64,000 nt of DNA from Nocardia harenae NBRC 108248 (GCF_001612885.1 NZ_BDBH01000005.1:1-64000), one strand, 5' to 3'; shown: positions 26,116 to 39,401, counted from the first letter of the stretch. Translations and numbers: made by a program. Notes: generated by a model not told the origin, from the sequence alone.

Positions 26116-26505
26116 CTACCCGACGACGCCGTCCAGGTAGTGCCAGGCGCCGTCCACCCGCTCGAACCGGCTGACCTCGCGCAGTACGTGGCTGCCCGCC
26201 GGATCGCGGTGGTGCGCGGCGAATTCCACCACGCCGTCGGGGTCGAAGGGGCCGCCGCGCTCGGTGCGCAGGATCTCCAGGAAGCGCCAGCGGATGTCCG
26301 GGTCGAGGTCGATCGAGTCCGGCCGGGTGCGCGGGTGCCAGGAGCGCAGCAGGTAGCCGCTGTCGCCGACGGCGAAGGCGGTGTAGCGGGAGCGCATCAG
26401 CGCCTCCGCGGTCGCGGCCTTCCGTTCGCCCGCGAGCAGCGGACCGCAGCACTCGTCGTAGGGTTCGCCGCGCCCGCACGGGCATCGCACCGCCATGGCG
26501 GTCAT
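26116..26505 (-). CDS. YchJ-family SEC-C motif protein
   Basis: A protein of about 129 residues. The N-terminus has the SEC-C zinc motif CPCGRGEPYDECCGPLL (C-x-C...C-C). The next block, ALMRSRYTAFAVGDSGYLLRSWHP, and the later IRWRFLEI and GVVEFAAH segments are the YchJ (NTF2-like) domain. The role of YchJ proteins is not established. The start at 26505 (MTAMAV) is chosen over one 9 bases downstream; no convincing ribosome site supports either. The tandem-repeat array lies upstream. Confidence 0.85.
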   Translation of the reverse strand: MTAMAVRCPCGRGEPYDECCGPLLAGERKAATAEALMRSRYTAFAVGDSGYLLRSWHPRTRPDSIDLDPDIRWRFLEILRTERGGPFDPDGVVEFAAHHRDPAGSHVLREVSRFERVDGAWHYLDGVVG

Positions 26506-26531
26506 GGTCGCACGGCGGTGCCGCACGCCGA

Positions 26532-26684
26532 CGCGGGCAGGTCCGGCGCCTCACACCCGGCGGGGCCAAGTCCGGCGCCTCACACCCGCGCGGGCAAGTC
26601 CGGCGCCTCACCCGCGAGGGCAAGTCCGGCGCCTCACACCCGCGGGGCAGGTCCGGCGCTTCACACCTGCGCGGGCAGGCCCAG
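26532..26684. repeat. Imperfect 26-29 bp tandem repeat array
   Basis: Five units plus a partial sixth share the core GTCCGGCGCCTCACACC (core starts at 26541, 26570, 26598, 26624 and 26651). Each core follows CGGGCAG or CGGGCAA. Spacings of 29, 28, 26 and 27 bases are not multiples of three, so this is not coding. It fills the gap between the HEPN-like gene end and the YchJ gene start. No spacers, so it is not CRISPR. Confidence 0.8.
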
Positions 26685-26727
26685 TTCCCTCGCGCCCGCG
26701 CTGGGTGGGCGGGCGACACGACCCGGC

Positions 26728-27143
26728 TCAGGTGAGCGCCGCGAGGGCGTCGGCGAACTCCTCCGCCTGCTCGCGCCAGCGGCGCAGCTCGGTGACCGAC
26801 GGGGCGAGTTCGTAGTCGTGGTGGTGCGCGGCGCGGGAGAGCGCGGTCCAGACCGCGGCGATCCGGGCGGCCAGCTCGTGGCCCGCGTGCAGCCGCAGCG
26901 CGAGCAGCTGCGCGCGCATGGGGCAGCGGGCGAGCGCCGGCTCCCGGCGCGCCCACAGCTCGTCCACCGCCTGCTCCACGGCGAGCCGCAGGATCCACGA
27001 GGTGGCGCGGGACCAGAGGCCGCCCGCGTCGGTCACGGTGCCCGCGAGCAGGTGGTCGGCGGCCTCGAAGCGCTCGGCGATCGTCGGCCGCGGGGCGCCG
27101 CGCTCGCGGTTGCGCTGCCTGGTGCGGCGCGCGGGATCGCCGG

Positions 27144-27147
<4 letters not shown>
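26728..27147 (-). CDS. Small alpha-helical HEPN-like protein paired with zinc-hook ATPase
   Basis: A 139-residue basic, helical protein that I do not recognise by name. Helices around residues 45-65, 78-112 and 117-136 resemble a HEPN-type four-helix bundle. RAAHHH at 105-110 fits the R-x4-H motif of HEPN RNases and is followed by DYELAP. Its ATG overlaps the stop of the upstream ATPase (ATGA), so the two products are made together and probably interact. The likely roles are an RNase effector or a non-catalytic partner of the ATPase. The HEPN assignment rests on motif and shape only. Confidence 0.55.
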
Positions 27148-31479
<4,332 letters not shown>

Positions 31480-31565
31480 CCGCCGCCGCCTGTCGGTGCA
31501 CTGGTATAGAACTGCTTCCGACGACGCGATCGGCACCCGCCGGTCGGCCGGATCGGGGGGTACCG

Positions 31566-34430
31566 ATGAGCACGATCACGGGAGGCAGCCGCGTGGGCAC
31601 GACGCCCTGGAGCGAGGAGCAGGTCGCTGCCGCGGCACCGGACCAGAGCTCGCTCGCCGCCGCGCGGAGGCTCGGCGGCAAGCTGGGCGACACCGTCGCG
31701 CACGGCACCGCGCTGGCGGGCACCTGCGCGGGCAGCGGGCGCACGCCCTACCGGGTGGTGGTCGATCTCGCCGGTCCGGCCTTCCGCTGCACCTGCCCCA
31801 GCCGCAAGTTCCCCTGCAAGCACGCGCTGGCGCTGCTGCTGGCCTGGTCGTCCGGGGAGGTGCCGGAGCGCGGCGAACTGCCGCCCTTCGCCACCGAGTG
31901 GCTCGCCGCCCGCGCCACGCGGGCCACCGCCGCGCCTGCCCGCCCCGCCGATCCGGAGGGCACCGCGCAGCGCAGGGCTCGGGTGGCGGCCGGGCTGGCC
32001 GAGCTGGAGGTCTGGCTCGCCGACCAGGTGCGCACCGGGCTCGCCAGGGCCGATCGAGTGCGCGGATTCGAGGCCATCGCGGCCCGCATGGTGGACGCGC
32101 AGGCGCCCGCGGTGGCGTCCGCGCTGCGCAGGCTGCCCGCGGTCGCCGCGGGCCGCTCCGACTGGCCCCGGCTGGTGCTGCGCGAGTACGCGCGGTTGCA
32201 GCTGCTCGCCACCGCGCACCGCGGGCTGGCGGAGCTGCCCGAGCCGCTGGCCGCGGGGGTCAGGGCGCACATCGGCTACCCGATGGCCGCCGAGGTGGTG
32301 CGCGCCTGCCCCGCGGTGCGCGACGAATGGATGGTGCTCGGCACCCGCGCCACCGTCGAGGAGCGGCTGCACACCAGGCGCACCTGGTTGCGCGGCAGGC
32401 GCTCCGGGCGCTGGGCCATGCTGGTCGAGCACAACTTCGGCAGCCAGGTGGCGGTGAGCGCGGCGCCCCGGCTCGGCTTCATGGCCGAGGCGAGCCTGCA
32501 CTTCTACCCGGGCGCGGCGAACCCGAGGGTGCAGTGGGGCACGCGGCACGGTGCCGATACCCCGGTCACCTCGCTGCCGCTGCCCGAGGGCGCGGGCCGG
32601 ATCGATACGGCGCTGCGCGGCTACGCCGCGGCGCTCGCCGACGACCCGTGGCTGCGGGCGCAGCCGGTGCTGCTCACCGAGGTGGTCCCGGTGGTGGGCG
32701 AGAACGGCTGGTCGCTGGCCGAACCGAGCGGCACCGCGCTGCCGGTCGCGCCCGGTGAGCAGCCGTGGCGGCTGCTCGCGATCTCCGGCGGGCACCCGGT
32801 CGCGGTGATCGGCGACTGGACCGCGGAGGGGCTGGTGCCGGTCGCGGTCTTCGCGGCGGGGGAGCTGCACCGCGCGGACGAGCCGCTCGGCCCCGCGGTA
32901 CCGGCCCCCGAGCCGCCGCAGCCCGCGCAGGCGACCGCCGACCTGGTCTCGGTAGCGCTGCTCGGCACCGCCCAGCGCGGGCTCGACGCCACGCGGCTGC
33001 CCGGCCCGGTGGCCGATGCCGTGGCGCGGATCGCCGACCCGGCCGCCGCGCTGCTCGCGGCCGCCGCGCTCCAGGATCTGCTCGACCGCGGCGGCGTTCG
33101 GGCGGGCACCGCCGTGCTGCCGGAGCCTGCCGCGGCGGATGATCGCCCGCTGCTGCCCCGCGCGGCATCCGACCGGCTGGCCAAGCTGCTCGGCCGCCGC
33201 TCTCCCTTCCTGCCGGAGTGGTTCGCCGCGGCGAGTCCGCACGACTTCCGCGCCCCCGACGCGCTCGGCGTCCGGCTGCTGGAGTACGCCCGCACGCTGC
33301 CGGAGTACCGCGGCCCGCTGCTCCGGCTGGCCGGGCCGCGCGGCCGCTGGCTGGCGGCGGCGCACCCGTCCTGGAACGACTTCCGCGTCTCGTCGGACGA
33401 GGTCGCCGAGGTCTGGGCGTACGGCAAGCCGGCCGCGCGCCGGAATCTGCTGCGCGAGCTGCGCCGGGACGACCCGGTGCGGGCCCGCGAGCTGCTCGCG
33501 GGCACCTGGGCCACCGAGCCGGGGGCGCAGGCCGCCGAGCTGCTCGCGGTGCTCGGCGACGGGCTCGCCCCGGCCGACGAGGAGCTGCTGGAGAGGGCGC
33601 TGGCCGGGCGCCGCGGCGACGTCCGGCGGACCGCGGCGGCGCTGCTGGCCCGGCTGCCCGGCTCGGCCTTCACCGAGCGCATGCGGCAGCGCGCCGCGCG
33701 CTGGCTCCCGGTCCGCGGCGGCACCCGGCTGGAGCTCGCGCTGCCCGCGGAGCTGCCGCCGGACGCCGAGCGGGACGGCCTCGCCGAGAGCGGCGCCGAG
33801 TTCGGCTACCGCTGGTCGGGCGGGCCGGACGACACCGCCGCGCTGCTGCGCAGGCTGGTCGCGGCCACCCCGCTCGCGCACTGGGAATCGGCATTCGGCT
33901 CGCCGGTGCGGGCGGTCGCCACCGTGCTGGACGACCGGTTCCGCAGGCCGCTCTTCGACGGCTGGATAGATGCCGCGCTCGCCGCGGGCGACGGCGCGTG
34001 GGCGGCGGCGCTCTTCGACGCCGGGGTCCCGACCGACCAGGCGCTGCTGCGCAGGCGCGAGCTCTTCGCGCTGCTGCCTGCGGCGGAGCGGAGCACCAGG
34101 CTGCTCCGGCTGGACGGCGCCTGGCTCTCCGAACTGGAGGCGCTGCTGCCCGCCGTCGAGCACCCGTGGCCGGAGCAGGTGGCGCACCACGTGCTCCTGC
34201 TGCTGCACGAACGGGCGCGGATCGCCGCCCGCCGACCGGGCACCTCCGGCGCCATGCCGACCGCGCACCGCTCGCTGCTCGCCGCCGCCGCCGCGCACCT
34301 GCCGCCCGACGCCGCCCCGGTCGTCGCCGCCACAGCCCACCGCTGCGAGGACGCCGCCTGGGGCGATGCCTTCCAGCGGCTCGCCCGCGACCTGACCATC
34401 CGCTCGACCATGCTCGAGGAGCTGCAATGA
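31566..34430 (+). CDS. SWIM zinc-finger / DUF5691 fusion protein
   Basis: This 954-residue protein opens the MoxR-vWA operon. The SWIM zinc finger is RCTCPSRKFPCKHALALLLAW (CxC...CxH, about residues 76-96), a nucleic-acid or protein-binding module. The second half starts near DLVSVALLGTAQRGLDA (about 460) and is the DUF5691 repeat-like helical family. In many genomes these two are separate neighbouring genes; here they form one frame. The ATG has GGGGGG upstream. Its stop overlaps the ATPase start (ATGA). Function unknown; the order of genes suggests it is a regulatory or target-recognition part of an AAA+/vWA machine. Confidence 0.82.
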   Translation: MSTITGGSRVGTTPWSEEQVAAAAPDQSSLAAARRLGGKLGDTVAHGTALAGTCAGSGRTPYRVVVDLAGPAFRCTCPSRKFPCKHALALLLAWSSGEVPERGELPPFATEWLAARATRATAAPARPADPEGTAQRRARVAAGLAELEVWLADQVRTGLARADRVRGFEAIAARMVDAQAPAVASALRRLPAVAAGRSDWPRLVLREYARLQLLATAHRGLAELPEPLAAGVRAHIGYPMAAEVVRACPAVRDEWMVLGTRATVEERLHTRRTWLRGRRSGRWAMLVEHNFGSQVAVSAAPRLGFMAEASLHFYPGAANPRVQWGTRHGADTPVTSLPLPEGAGRIDTALRGYAAALADDPWLRAQPVLLTEVVPVVGENGWSLAEPSGTALPVAPGEQPWRLLAISGGHPVAVIGDWTAEGLVPVAVFAAGELHRADEPLGPAVPAPEPPQPAQATADLVSVALLGTAQRGLDATRLPGPVADAVARIADPAAALLAAAALQDLLDRGGVRAGTAVLPEPAAADDRPLLPRAASDRLAKLLGRRSPFLPEWFAAASPHDFRAPDALGVRLLEYARTLPEYRGPLLRLAGPRGRWLAAAHPSWNDFRVSSDEVAEVWAYGKPAARRNLLRELRRDDPVRARELLAGTWATEPGAQAAELLAVLGDGLAPADEELLERALAGRRGDVRRTAAALLARLPGSAFTERMRQRAARWLPVRGGTRLELALPAELPPDAERDGLAESGAEFGYRWSGGPDDTAALLRRLVAATPLAHWESAFGSPVRAVATVLDDRFRRPLFDGWIDAALAAGDGAWAAALFDAGVPTDQALLRRRELFALLPAAERSTRLLRLDGAWLSELEALLPAVEHPWPEQVAHHVLLLLHERARIAARRPGTSGAMPTAHRSLLAAAAAHLPPDAAPVVAATAHRCEDAAWGDAFQRLARDLTIRSTMLEELQ

Positions 34431-35527
34431 CCGCACCCACCACCGACACCGGCCTGCTCCGCCCGCACGCCGAGCAGGCCTACGCCGCCGAGCTGGCCGC
34501 GCTCGCCGCCGCCGACGACCGGCCGCGCCCGCCCTCCTGGCAGCTCTCGCCCGCGGCCGTCGTCACCTACCTGCTCGGCGGGGTGCTGCCGGACGGCACC
34601 GCGATCAGCCCCAAGTACATCGGCCCGCGCCGGCTGCTCGAGGTCGCGGTCTCGACGCTCGCCACCGACCGCGCGCTGCTCCTGCTCGGCGTGCCCGGCA
34701 CCGCGAAGACCTGGGTCTCCGAGCATCTCGCCGCCGCCGTCTCCGGCGACTCGACGCTGCTGGTGCAGGGCACCTCGGGCACCGCGGAGGAGGCCATCCG
34801 GTACGGCTGGAACTACGCCAGGCTGCTCGCCGAGGGGCCGAGCGAGGCCGCGCTGGTGCCGTCACCGGTGATGACCGCCATGCGCGCCGGGAAGATCGCC
34901 AGGATCGAGGAGCTCACCCGCATCCCGTCGGACGTGCAGGACGCGCTGATCACCGTGCTCTCCGAGAAGACGCTGCCGGTGCCGGAACTGGGCAGCGAGG
35001 TGCAGGCGGCCAAGGGCTTCACCGTCATCGCCACCGCCAACGACCGGGACCGCGGCGTCAACGACCTCTCCTCCGCGCTGCGCCGCCGGTTCAATACCGT
35101 CGTGCTGCCGCTGCCCGCGGGCGAGGACGAGGAGGTCGCCATCGTGACCAGGCGGGTCGCCGAGCTCGGCGCGGCACTGGAGCTGCCGCCGGTGCCCGCG
35201 GCGGCCGAGGAGATCCGGCGGGTGGTGCGGGTGTTCCGCGAGCTGCGCGCCGGGGTCACCGCGGACGGGCGGACCAAGCTCAAGTCGCCGTCCGGCACGC
35301 TCTCCACCGCCGAGGCCATCTCGGTGCTCACCAATGGGATCGCGCTCTCCGCGCACTTCGGCGACGGGGTGCTGCGCGCCTCGGATATCGCGGGCGCGGT
35401 GCTCGGCTCGGTGATCAAGGATCCGGTGGCGGACGCGGTGGTGTGGACCGAGTACCTGGAGGCCGTGGTGCGGGAGCGGCCGGAGTGGGCCGACTTCTAC
35501 CGCGCCTGCCGCGAGGTGTCCGGGTGA
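34427..35527 (+). CDS. MoxR-type AAA+ ATPase
   Basis: A 366-residue AAA+ ATPase of the MoxR kind, which remodels or activates partner proteins. Walker A is GVPGTAKTW (about 88-96). Walker B reads ARIEELTR (about 158-165), with EE where most MoxR proteins have DE. Sensor 1 is IATANDRD (about 200), and SSALRRRF supplies the arginine finger. Partners in such systems are vWA proteins, and one is encoded three genes later. It overlaps the SWIM gene (ATGA) and the DUF5682 gene (GTGA), so the products are produced together. Confidence 0.93.
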   Translation: MTAPTTDTGLLRPHAEQAYAAELAALAAADDRPRPPSWQLSPAAVVTYLLGGVLPDGTAISPKYIGPRRLLEVAVSTLATDRALLLLGVPGTAKTWVSEHLAAAVSGDSTLLVQGTSGTAEEAIRYGWNYARLLAEGPSEAALVPSPVMTAMRAGKIARIEELTRIPSDVQDALITVLSEKTLPVPELGSEVQAAKGFTVIATANDRDRGVNDLSSALRRRFNTVVLPLPAGEDEEVAIVTRRVAELGAALELPPVPAAAEEIRRVVRVFRELRAGVTADGRTKLKSPSGTLSTAEAISVLTNGIALSAHFGDGVLRASDIAGAVLGSVIKDPVADAVVWTEYLEAVVRERPEWADFYRACREVSG

Positions 35528-37950
35528 GCACCGCCGTGACCCGGGTGTTCGGCATCCGGCACCACGGGCCGGGGTCGGCGCGCTCGCTGCGCGCGGCGCT
35601 GGCCGAGTTCCGGCCGGACGTCATCCTGATCGAGGGCCCCGCCGACGCCGATCCGCTGGTCGGCTACGTCGGCGCCGCCGGCATGGCGCCACCGGTGGCG
35701 CTGCTCGCCTACGTGCCGGGCGAGCCCGCCCGCGCCGCCTTCTGGCCCTTCGCCGCCTTCTCGCCCGAGTGGCAGGCACTGCGCTACGGCGCCGAGCACG
35801 ACGTCCCCGTGCGCTTCTGCGACCTGCCCGCCACCCACGTGCTCGCCGCCCGCGACCACGAGCCCGCCGAGCACCGCGACCCGCTCGCCGAACTCGCCGC
35901 CGCCGCGGGCTACGACGATGCCGAGCGCTGGTGGGACGCGGTCGTCGAGTCGGCCGCCGATTCCGGCGCCTTCGACGCCATCACCGAAGCCATGCGCGCT
36001 CTCCGCGAGCCCGCCGCACCCGGCGAGAGCGCCACCGCGGCCGCCGACGAAAGCACCCCCGCACGCGGGGGCGGGGCGGCAGCCCCCGACGACATCCGGC
36101 CGCCCGGCGACGGGACGTCGGCACCCACCGGCCCAACGGCCGCTGACCCCGCCCGCCCGGCCGCACCGGTGCCGAGGGGCGCCGCCGAGGCGCCGGGGGG
36201 CGGGGCGGAGCCCCGCGTCCTCCACCCCATCCCGGTGGACACCGGCACCCTCCGCCGCGAGGCGTACATGCGCCAGACCATGCGCAAGGCCCTGCGCCAG
36301 GGCGCCGAGCGCCTGGCGGTGGTCTGCGGCGCCTGGCACGCCCCCGCCCTCGACGGCCCCCTCGGCCCGGCCGCCCCCGACACCCGCCTGCTCACCGGCC
36401 TGCCGAAGGTCAAGACCGCGACCACCTGGGTCCCGTGGACCCACTCCCGGCTCGCCACCGCCTCCGGCTACGGCGCCGGCATCACCTCCCCTGGCTGGTA
36501 CCACCACCTCTTCACCGAGACCGAGCACCCGGTGGTGCGCTGGCTCACCCGGGTCGCGGGCGTCCTGCGCGCCAACGACCTCCCGGTCTCCAGCGCGCAC
36601 GTGATCGAGGCGGCCCGCCTCGCCGAGACCCTCGCGGCGCTCCGCGCCCGCCCGCTGGCGGGGCTCTCCGAGGTCACCGAGGCGGTGCGCGCGGTCATGT
36701 GCGGCGGCGACGAGACCCTCGTCCGGCTGATCGCCGACGAGCTGGTGATCGGCGAGGCGCTCGGCGCGGTCCCGGAGGACACCCCGACGGTCCCGCTCGC
36801 CGCCGACCTCACCGCCGCCGCCCGCTCGCTCCGGCTCAAGCAGGAGCCCACCGTCCGCACCCTCGACCTGGACCTGCGCAAGGAGCGCGAGCTGCGCCGC
36901 TCACACCTGCTGCACCGGCTTCTCGTGCTCGGTATCGAGTGGGGCGTGCCCGCGCAGAGCCAGGTCCGCGGCACCGGCACCTTCCGCGAGACCTGGACCC
37001 TGTGCTGGGAGCCGGAGTACGCGCTCGCGGTGATCGAGGCCTCGCGCTGGGGCACCACCCTGCGCACCGCCGCCGAGGCCAGGATCCTGGACCACGTCGC
37101 GAACGCCGACATCACCCTCGCCGACCTGGCCACCGCGCTCGACACCGCGCTGCTCGCCGAGCTCGGCGCCGCCACCGACGGGCTGATCGCCCGGCTCGGC
37201 GAGGTCGCCGCGCTCGACCACGACGTCACGCACCTGCTCGGTGTGCTGCCGGGGCTGCTGCGCACGCTGCGCTACGGCGACGTGCGCGGCACCGATGTCA
37301 GCGCGCTCGGCCGGGTCGCCGACGGCCTGCTGGTACGGATCTGCGCCGGGCTGCCCGGCGCCGTCACCGGGCTCGACACCGAGGCCGCCGAGAAGCTGCG
37401 CGATCAGATCGACGCCGCGAACGCCGCGCTGCGCACCGGCGCCGACGGCATCGAGCAGTGGCAGGCCGCGCTGCGGGTGGTCGCCGACCGGGACGACGTG
37501 CACGGCGCGCTGGCCGGGCGGGCGGTGCGGCTGCTCGCCGATGTCGGCGAGATCGATGACGCGGAATCCGCGCTGCGGCTCGGGGCCGCGCTCTCGGTGG
37601 GGCGCACCGCGCAGGCCAAGGCGGCCTGGATCGACGGCTTCCTCGGCGGGCGCGGGCTGCTGCTCGTGCACGACCGGGAGCTGCTCCGCCTGGTCGACGA
37701 GTGGGTGCGCGGCCTCGCCGACGACCAGTTCACCGAGGTACTCCCGCTGCTCCGCCGCACCTTCGGCGCCTTCGAGCAGCCCGAGCGGCGCGCCATCGGC
37801 CGCGCCGTGCGCGGCGGTGCCCGCGCCGAGAGCGCGACCGCCGCCATCGACCTCGAACGCGGCGAACTCGCCCTCCGCGCCGCCCTCACCATCCTGGCGA
37901 CGGCGCCGAGCGCCGCAGGCGCCACTCACCCCGCAGGAGCACCGGTATGA
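35524..37950 (+). CDS. DUF5682 family protein of the MoxR-vWA cluster
   Basis: An 808-residue DUF5682 protein. The N-terminus has GIRHHGPGSARSL (about 10-22) and VILIEGPADAD (about 34-44). Then come FWPFAAFSPEW, RREAYMRQTMRKAL (about 243-256) and VVCGAWHAPAL (about 266-276). The conserved HH, EGP and GAWH residues resemble a metal-dependent hydrolase core of the TIKI/ChaN type. That likeness is my inference. Residues about 165-235 are an Ala/Pro/Gly-rich insertion. The rest is helical. The GTG start is in the MoxR stop (GTGA). Confidence 0.85.
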   Translation: MSTAVTRVFGIRHHGPGSARSLRAALAEFRPDVILIEGPADADPLVGYVGAAGMAPPVALLAYVPGEPARAAFWPFAAFSPEWQALRYGAEHDVPVRFCDLPATHVLAARDHEPAEHRDPLAELAAAAGYDDAERWWDAVVESAADSGAFDAITEAMRALREPAAPGESATAAADESTPARGGGAAAPDDIRPPGDGTSAPTGPTAADPARPAAPVPRGAAEAPGGGAEPRVLHPIPVDTGTLRREAYMRQTMRKALRQGAERLAVVCGAWHAPALDGPLGPAAPDTRLLTGLPKVKTATTWVPWTHSRLATASGYGAGITSPGWYHHLFTETEHPVVRWLTRVAGVLRANDLPVSSAHVIEAARLAETLAALRARPLAGLSEVTEAVRAVMCGGDETLVRLIADELVIGEALGAVPEDTPTVPLAADLTAAARSLRLKQEPTVRTLDLDLRKERELRRSHLLHRLLVLGIEWGVPAQSQVRGTGTFRETWTLCWEPEYALAVIEASRWGTTLRTAAEARILDHVANADITLADLATALDTALLAELGAATDGLIARLGEVAALDHDVTHLLGVLPGLLRTLRYGDVRGTDVSALGRVADGLLVRICAGLPGAVTGLDTEAAEKLRDQIDAANAALRTGADGIEQWQAALRVVADRDDVHGALAGRAVRLLADVGEIDDAESALRLGAALSVGRTAQAKAAWIDGFLGGRGLLLVHDRELLRLVDEWVRGLADDQFTEVLPLLRRTFGAFEQPERRAIGRAVRGGARAESATAAIDLERGELALRAALTILATAPSAAGATHPAGAPV

Positions 37951-38156
37951 GCACAACCCCTCAGGTCCGCGGCCCCGCCGACGCCGACCCGGCCCACATG
38001 CCACCCACCAGGCCGCACAGCCCAGACAATGAGCACGGCCACCAAGGCATGCACAGCCCTTGCGATACGTACCGCTGCCGAGGCACGCACGGCCCGCGCG
38101 ACCGGCGCGACCACCGCCGCACGCGGAGCCCGCTCGGCACGGGAGCGTCCGCATGA
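37947..38156 (+). CDS. Small basic His/Arg/Pro-rich ORF between DUF5682 and vWA genes
   Basis: A possible 69-residue protein, MSTTPQVRG...GTGASA. Its ATG overlaps the DUF5682 stop (ATGA) and its TGA overlaps the vWA start (ATGA). It has a GCAGGAGC ribosome site nine bases ahead. It is rich in Arg, His and Pro with two cysteines (CDTYRC), and has no recognised domain. Every neighbour in the operon is coupled the same way, so this is either a real small gene or a relay ORF that keeps ribosomes moving into the vWA gene. Both readings are inference; base composition alone does not prove coding. Confidence 0.5.
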   Translation: MSTTPQVRGPADADPAHMPPTRPHSPDNEHGHQGMHSPCDTYRCRGTHGPRDRRDHRRTRSPLGTGASA

Positions 38157-39298
38157 CCGACGACGCGCACGCCCGCCGCTGGCGGCTCATGCTCGGCGCC
38201 GCCGCCGAATCCGAGCTCGGCACCCCGGGCGGGCAATCCGACCAGGCCATGGATCGCGCCCTGGCCGCGCTCTACGACTCGGGCGACCCCACCTCCGGCC
38301 CCCGCTCCGGCGGGCTCGGCGCCTCGGCCCCCCGGGTGGCCCGCTGGCTCGGCGATATCCGCACCTACTTCCCGACCAGCGTGGTGGAGATCATGCAGCG
38401 CGACGCGGTCGAGCGGCTCGACCTCACCCAACTGCTGCTCGAGCCGGAGCTGCTGGAGGCGGTGGAGCCGGACGTGCACCTGGTCGGCACCCTGCTCTCC
38501 CTCAACGGGGTGATCCCGGAGACCACCCGCGCCACCGCGCGCACCGTGGTAGCCGCGGTGGTGAAGCAGATCGAGGAGCGGATCGCGGCCAAGACCGTCG
38601 CCGCGGTGTCCGGCGCGCTGAACCGGGCCGCCCGGATCGCCCGGCCCCGGCACCGGGACATCGACTGGGACCGCACCATCCGCGCCAACCTCGCGCACTA
38701 TCTGCCGGAGCACCGGACGGTGGTGCCGCAGCGGCTGATCGGCTACGGCAGGCGCAGCCAGGCGGTGCACCGCGAGGTGGTGCTCGCCATCGACCAGTCC
38801 GGCTCGATGGCGGCCAGCGTGGTGTACGCCTCGGTCTTCGGCGCGGTGCTCGCCTCCATGCGCTCGCTGCGCACCTCGCTGGTGGTCTTCGACACCGAGG
38901 TGGTGGATCTGACCGAGCACCTGGACGATCCGGTGGACGTGCTCTTCGGCACCCAGCTCGGCGGCGGCACCGATATCAACCGGGCCATCGCCTACAGCCA
39001 GTCGCTGATCACCAAGCCCACCGACACGCTCTTCGTGCTCATCTCCGACCTCTACGAGGGCGGGGTGCGCGAGGAGATGCTGCGCCGGATCCGCGCCATG
39101 ACCGAGGCCGGGGTGCAGGTCCTCGTCCTGCTCGCGCTCTCCGACGAGGGCGCGCCCTCCTACGACCACGACAATGCCGCCGCGCTCGCCGCGCTCGGCG
39201 TCCCCGCCTTCGCCTGCACCCCCGACCACTTCCCCGACCTGCTCGCCGACGCCCTCGACCGCAGGGACGTGAGCCGCTGGGCAGGCACCCCGCGCTGA
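38153..39298 (+). CDS. vWA domain protein of the MoxR cluster
   Basis: A 381-residue cytosolic protein with a von Willebrand factor A domain in its C-terminal half. The metal-ion site is AIDQSGSM (DxSxS, about 212-219), TD in GGGTDINRA (about 276) and D in LISDLYEGG (about 300). The N-terminal half is helical and matches CoxE/vWA proteins that partner MoxR ATPases. The ATG follows GGGAG. It is the last gene of the five-gene operon. A hairpin (39306-39333) follows. Confidence 0.92.
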   Translation: MTDDAHARRWRLMLGAAAESELGTPGGQSDQAMDRALAALYDSGDPTSGPRSGGLGASAPRVARWLGDIRTYFPTSVVEIMQRDAVERLDLTQLLLEPELLEAVEPDVHLVGTLLSLNGVIPETTRATARTVVAAVVKQIEERIAAKTVAAVSGALNRAARIARPRHRDIDWDRTIRANLAHYLPEHRTVVPQRLIGYGRRSQAVHREVVLAIDQSGSMAASVVYASVFGAVLASMRSLRTSLVVFDTEVVDLTEHLDDPVDVLFGTQLGGGTDINRAIAYSQSLITKPTDTLFVLISDLYEGGVREEMLRRIRAMTEAGVQVLVLLALSDEGAPSYDHDNAAALAALGVPAFACTPDHFPDLLADALDRRDVSRWAGTPR

Positions 39299-39305
39299 GC
39301 AGGAA

Positions 39306-39333
39306 AGGCGGCGCGGCAGCCCGATGGCCGCCT
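39306..39333. terminator. Hairpin between convergent vWA and ABC permease genes
   Basis: AGGCGGC and GCCGCCT pair over a 14-base loop, just past the vWA stop codon and before the convergent permease stop. GC-rich stem without a U tract, common for actinobacterial terminators. Short stem, so moderate support. Confidence 0.4.
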
Positions 39334-39401
39334 GATCCGGCGCGGCCGCCCGGCCCAGGGACCCGCTCGGCAGCGGTGACTACGCCGCCGGTGCCCCGAC
39401 G

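Noticed and set aside
26532..26684. Possible CRISPR array
   Set aside because: Repeats are contiguous, with no unique spacers and varying unit length; no cas genes nearby.
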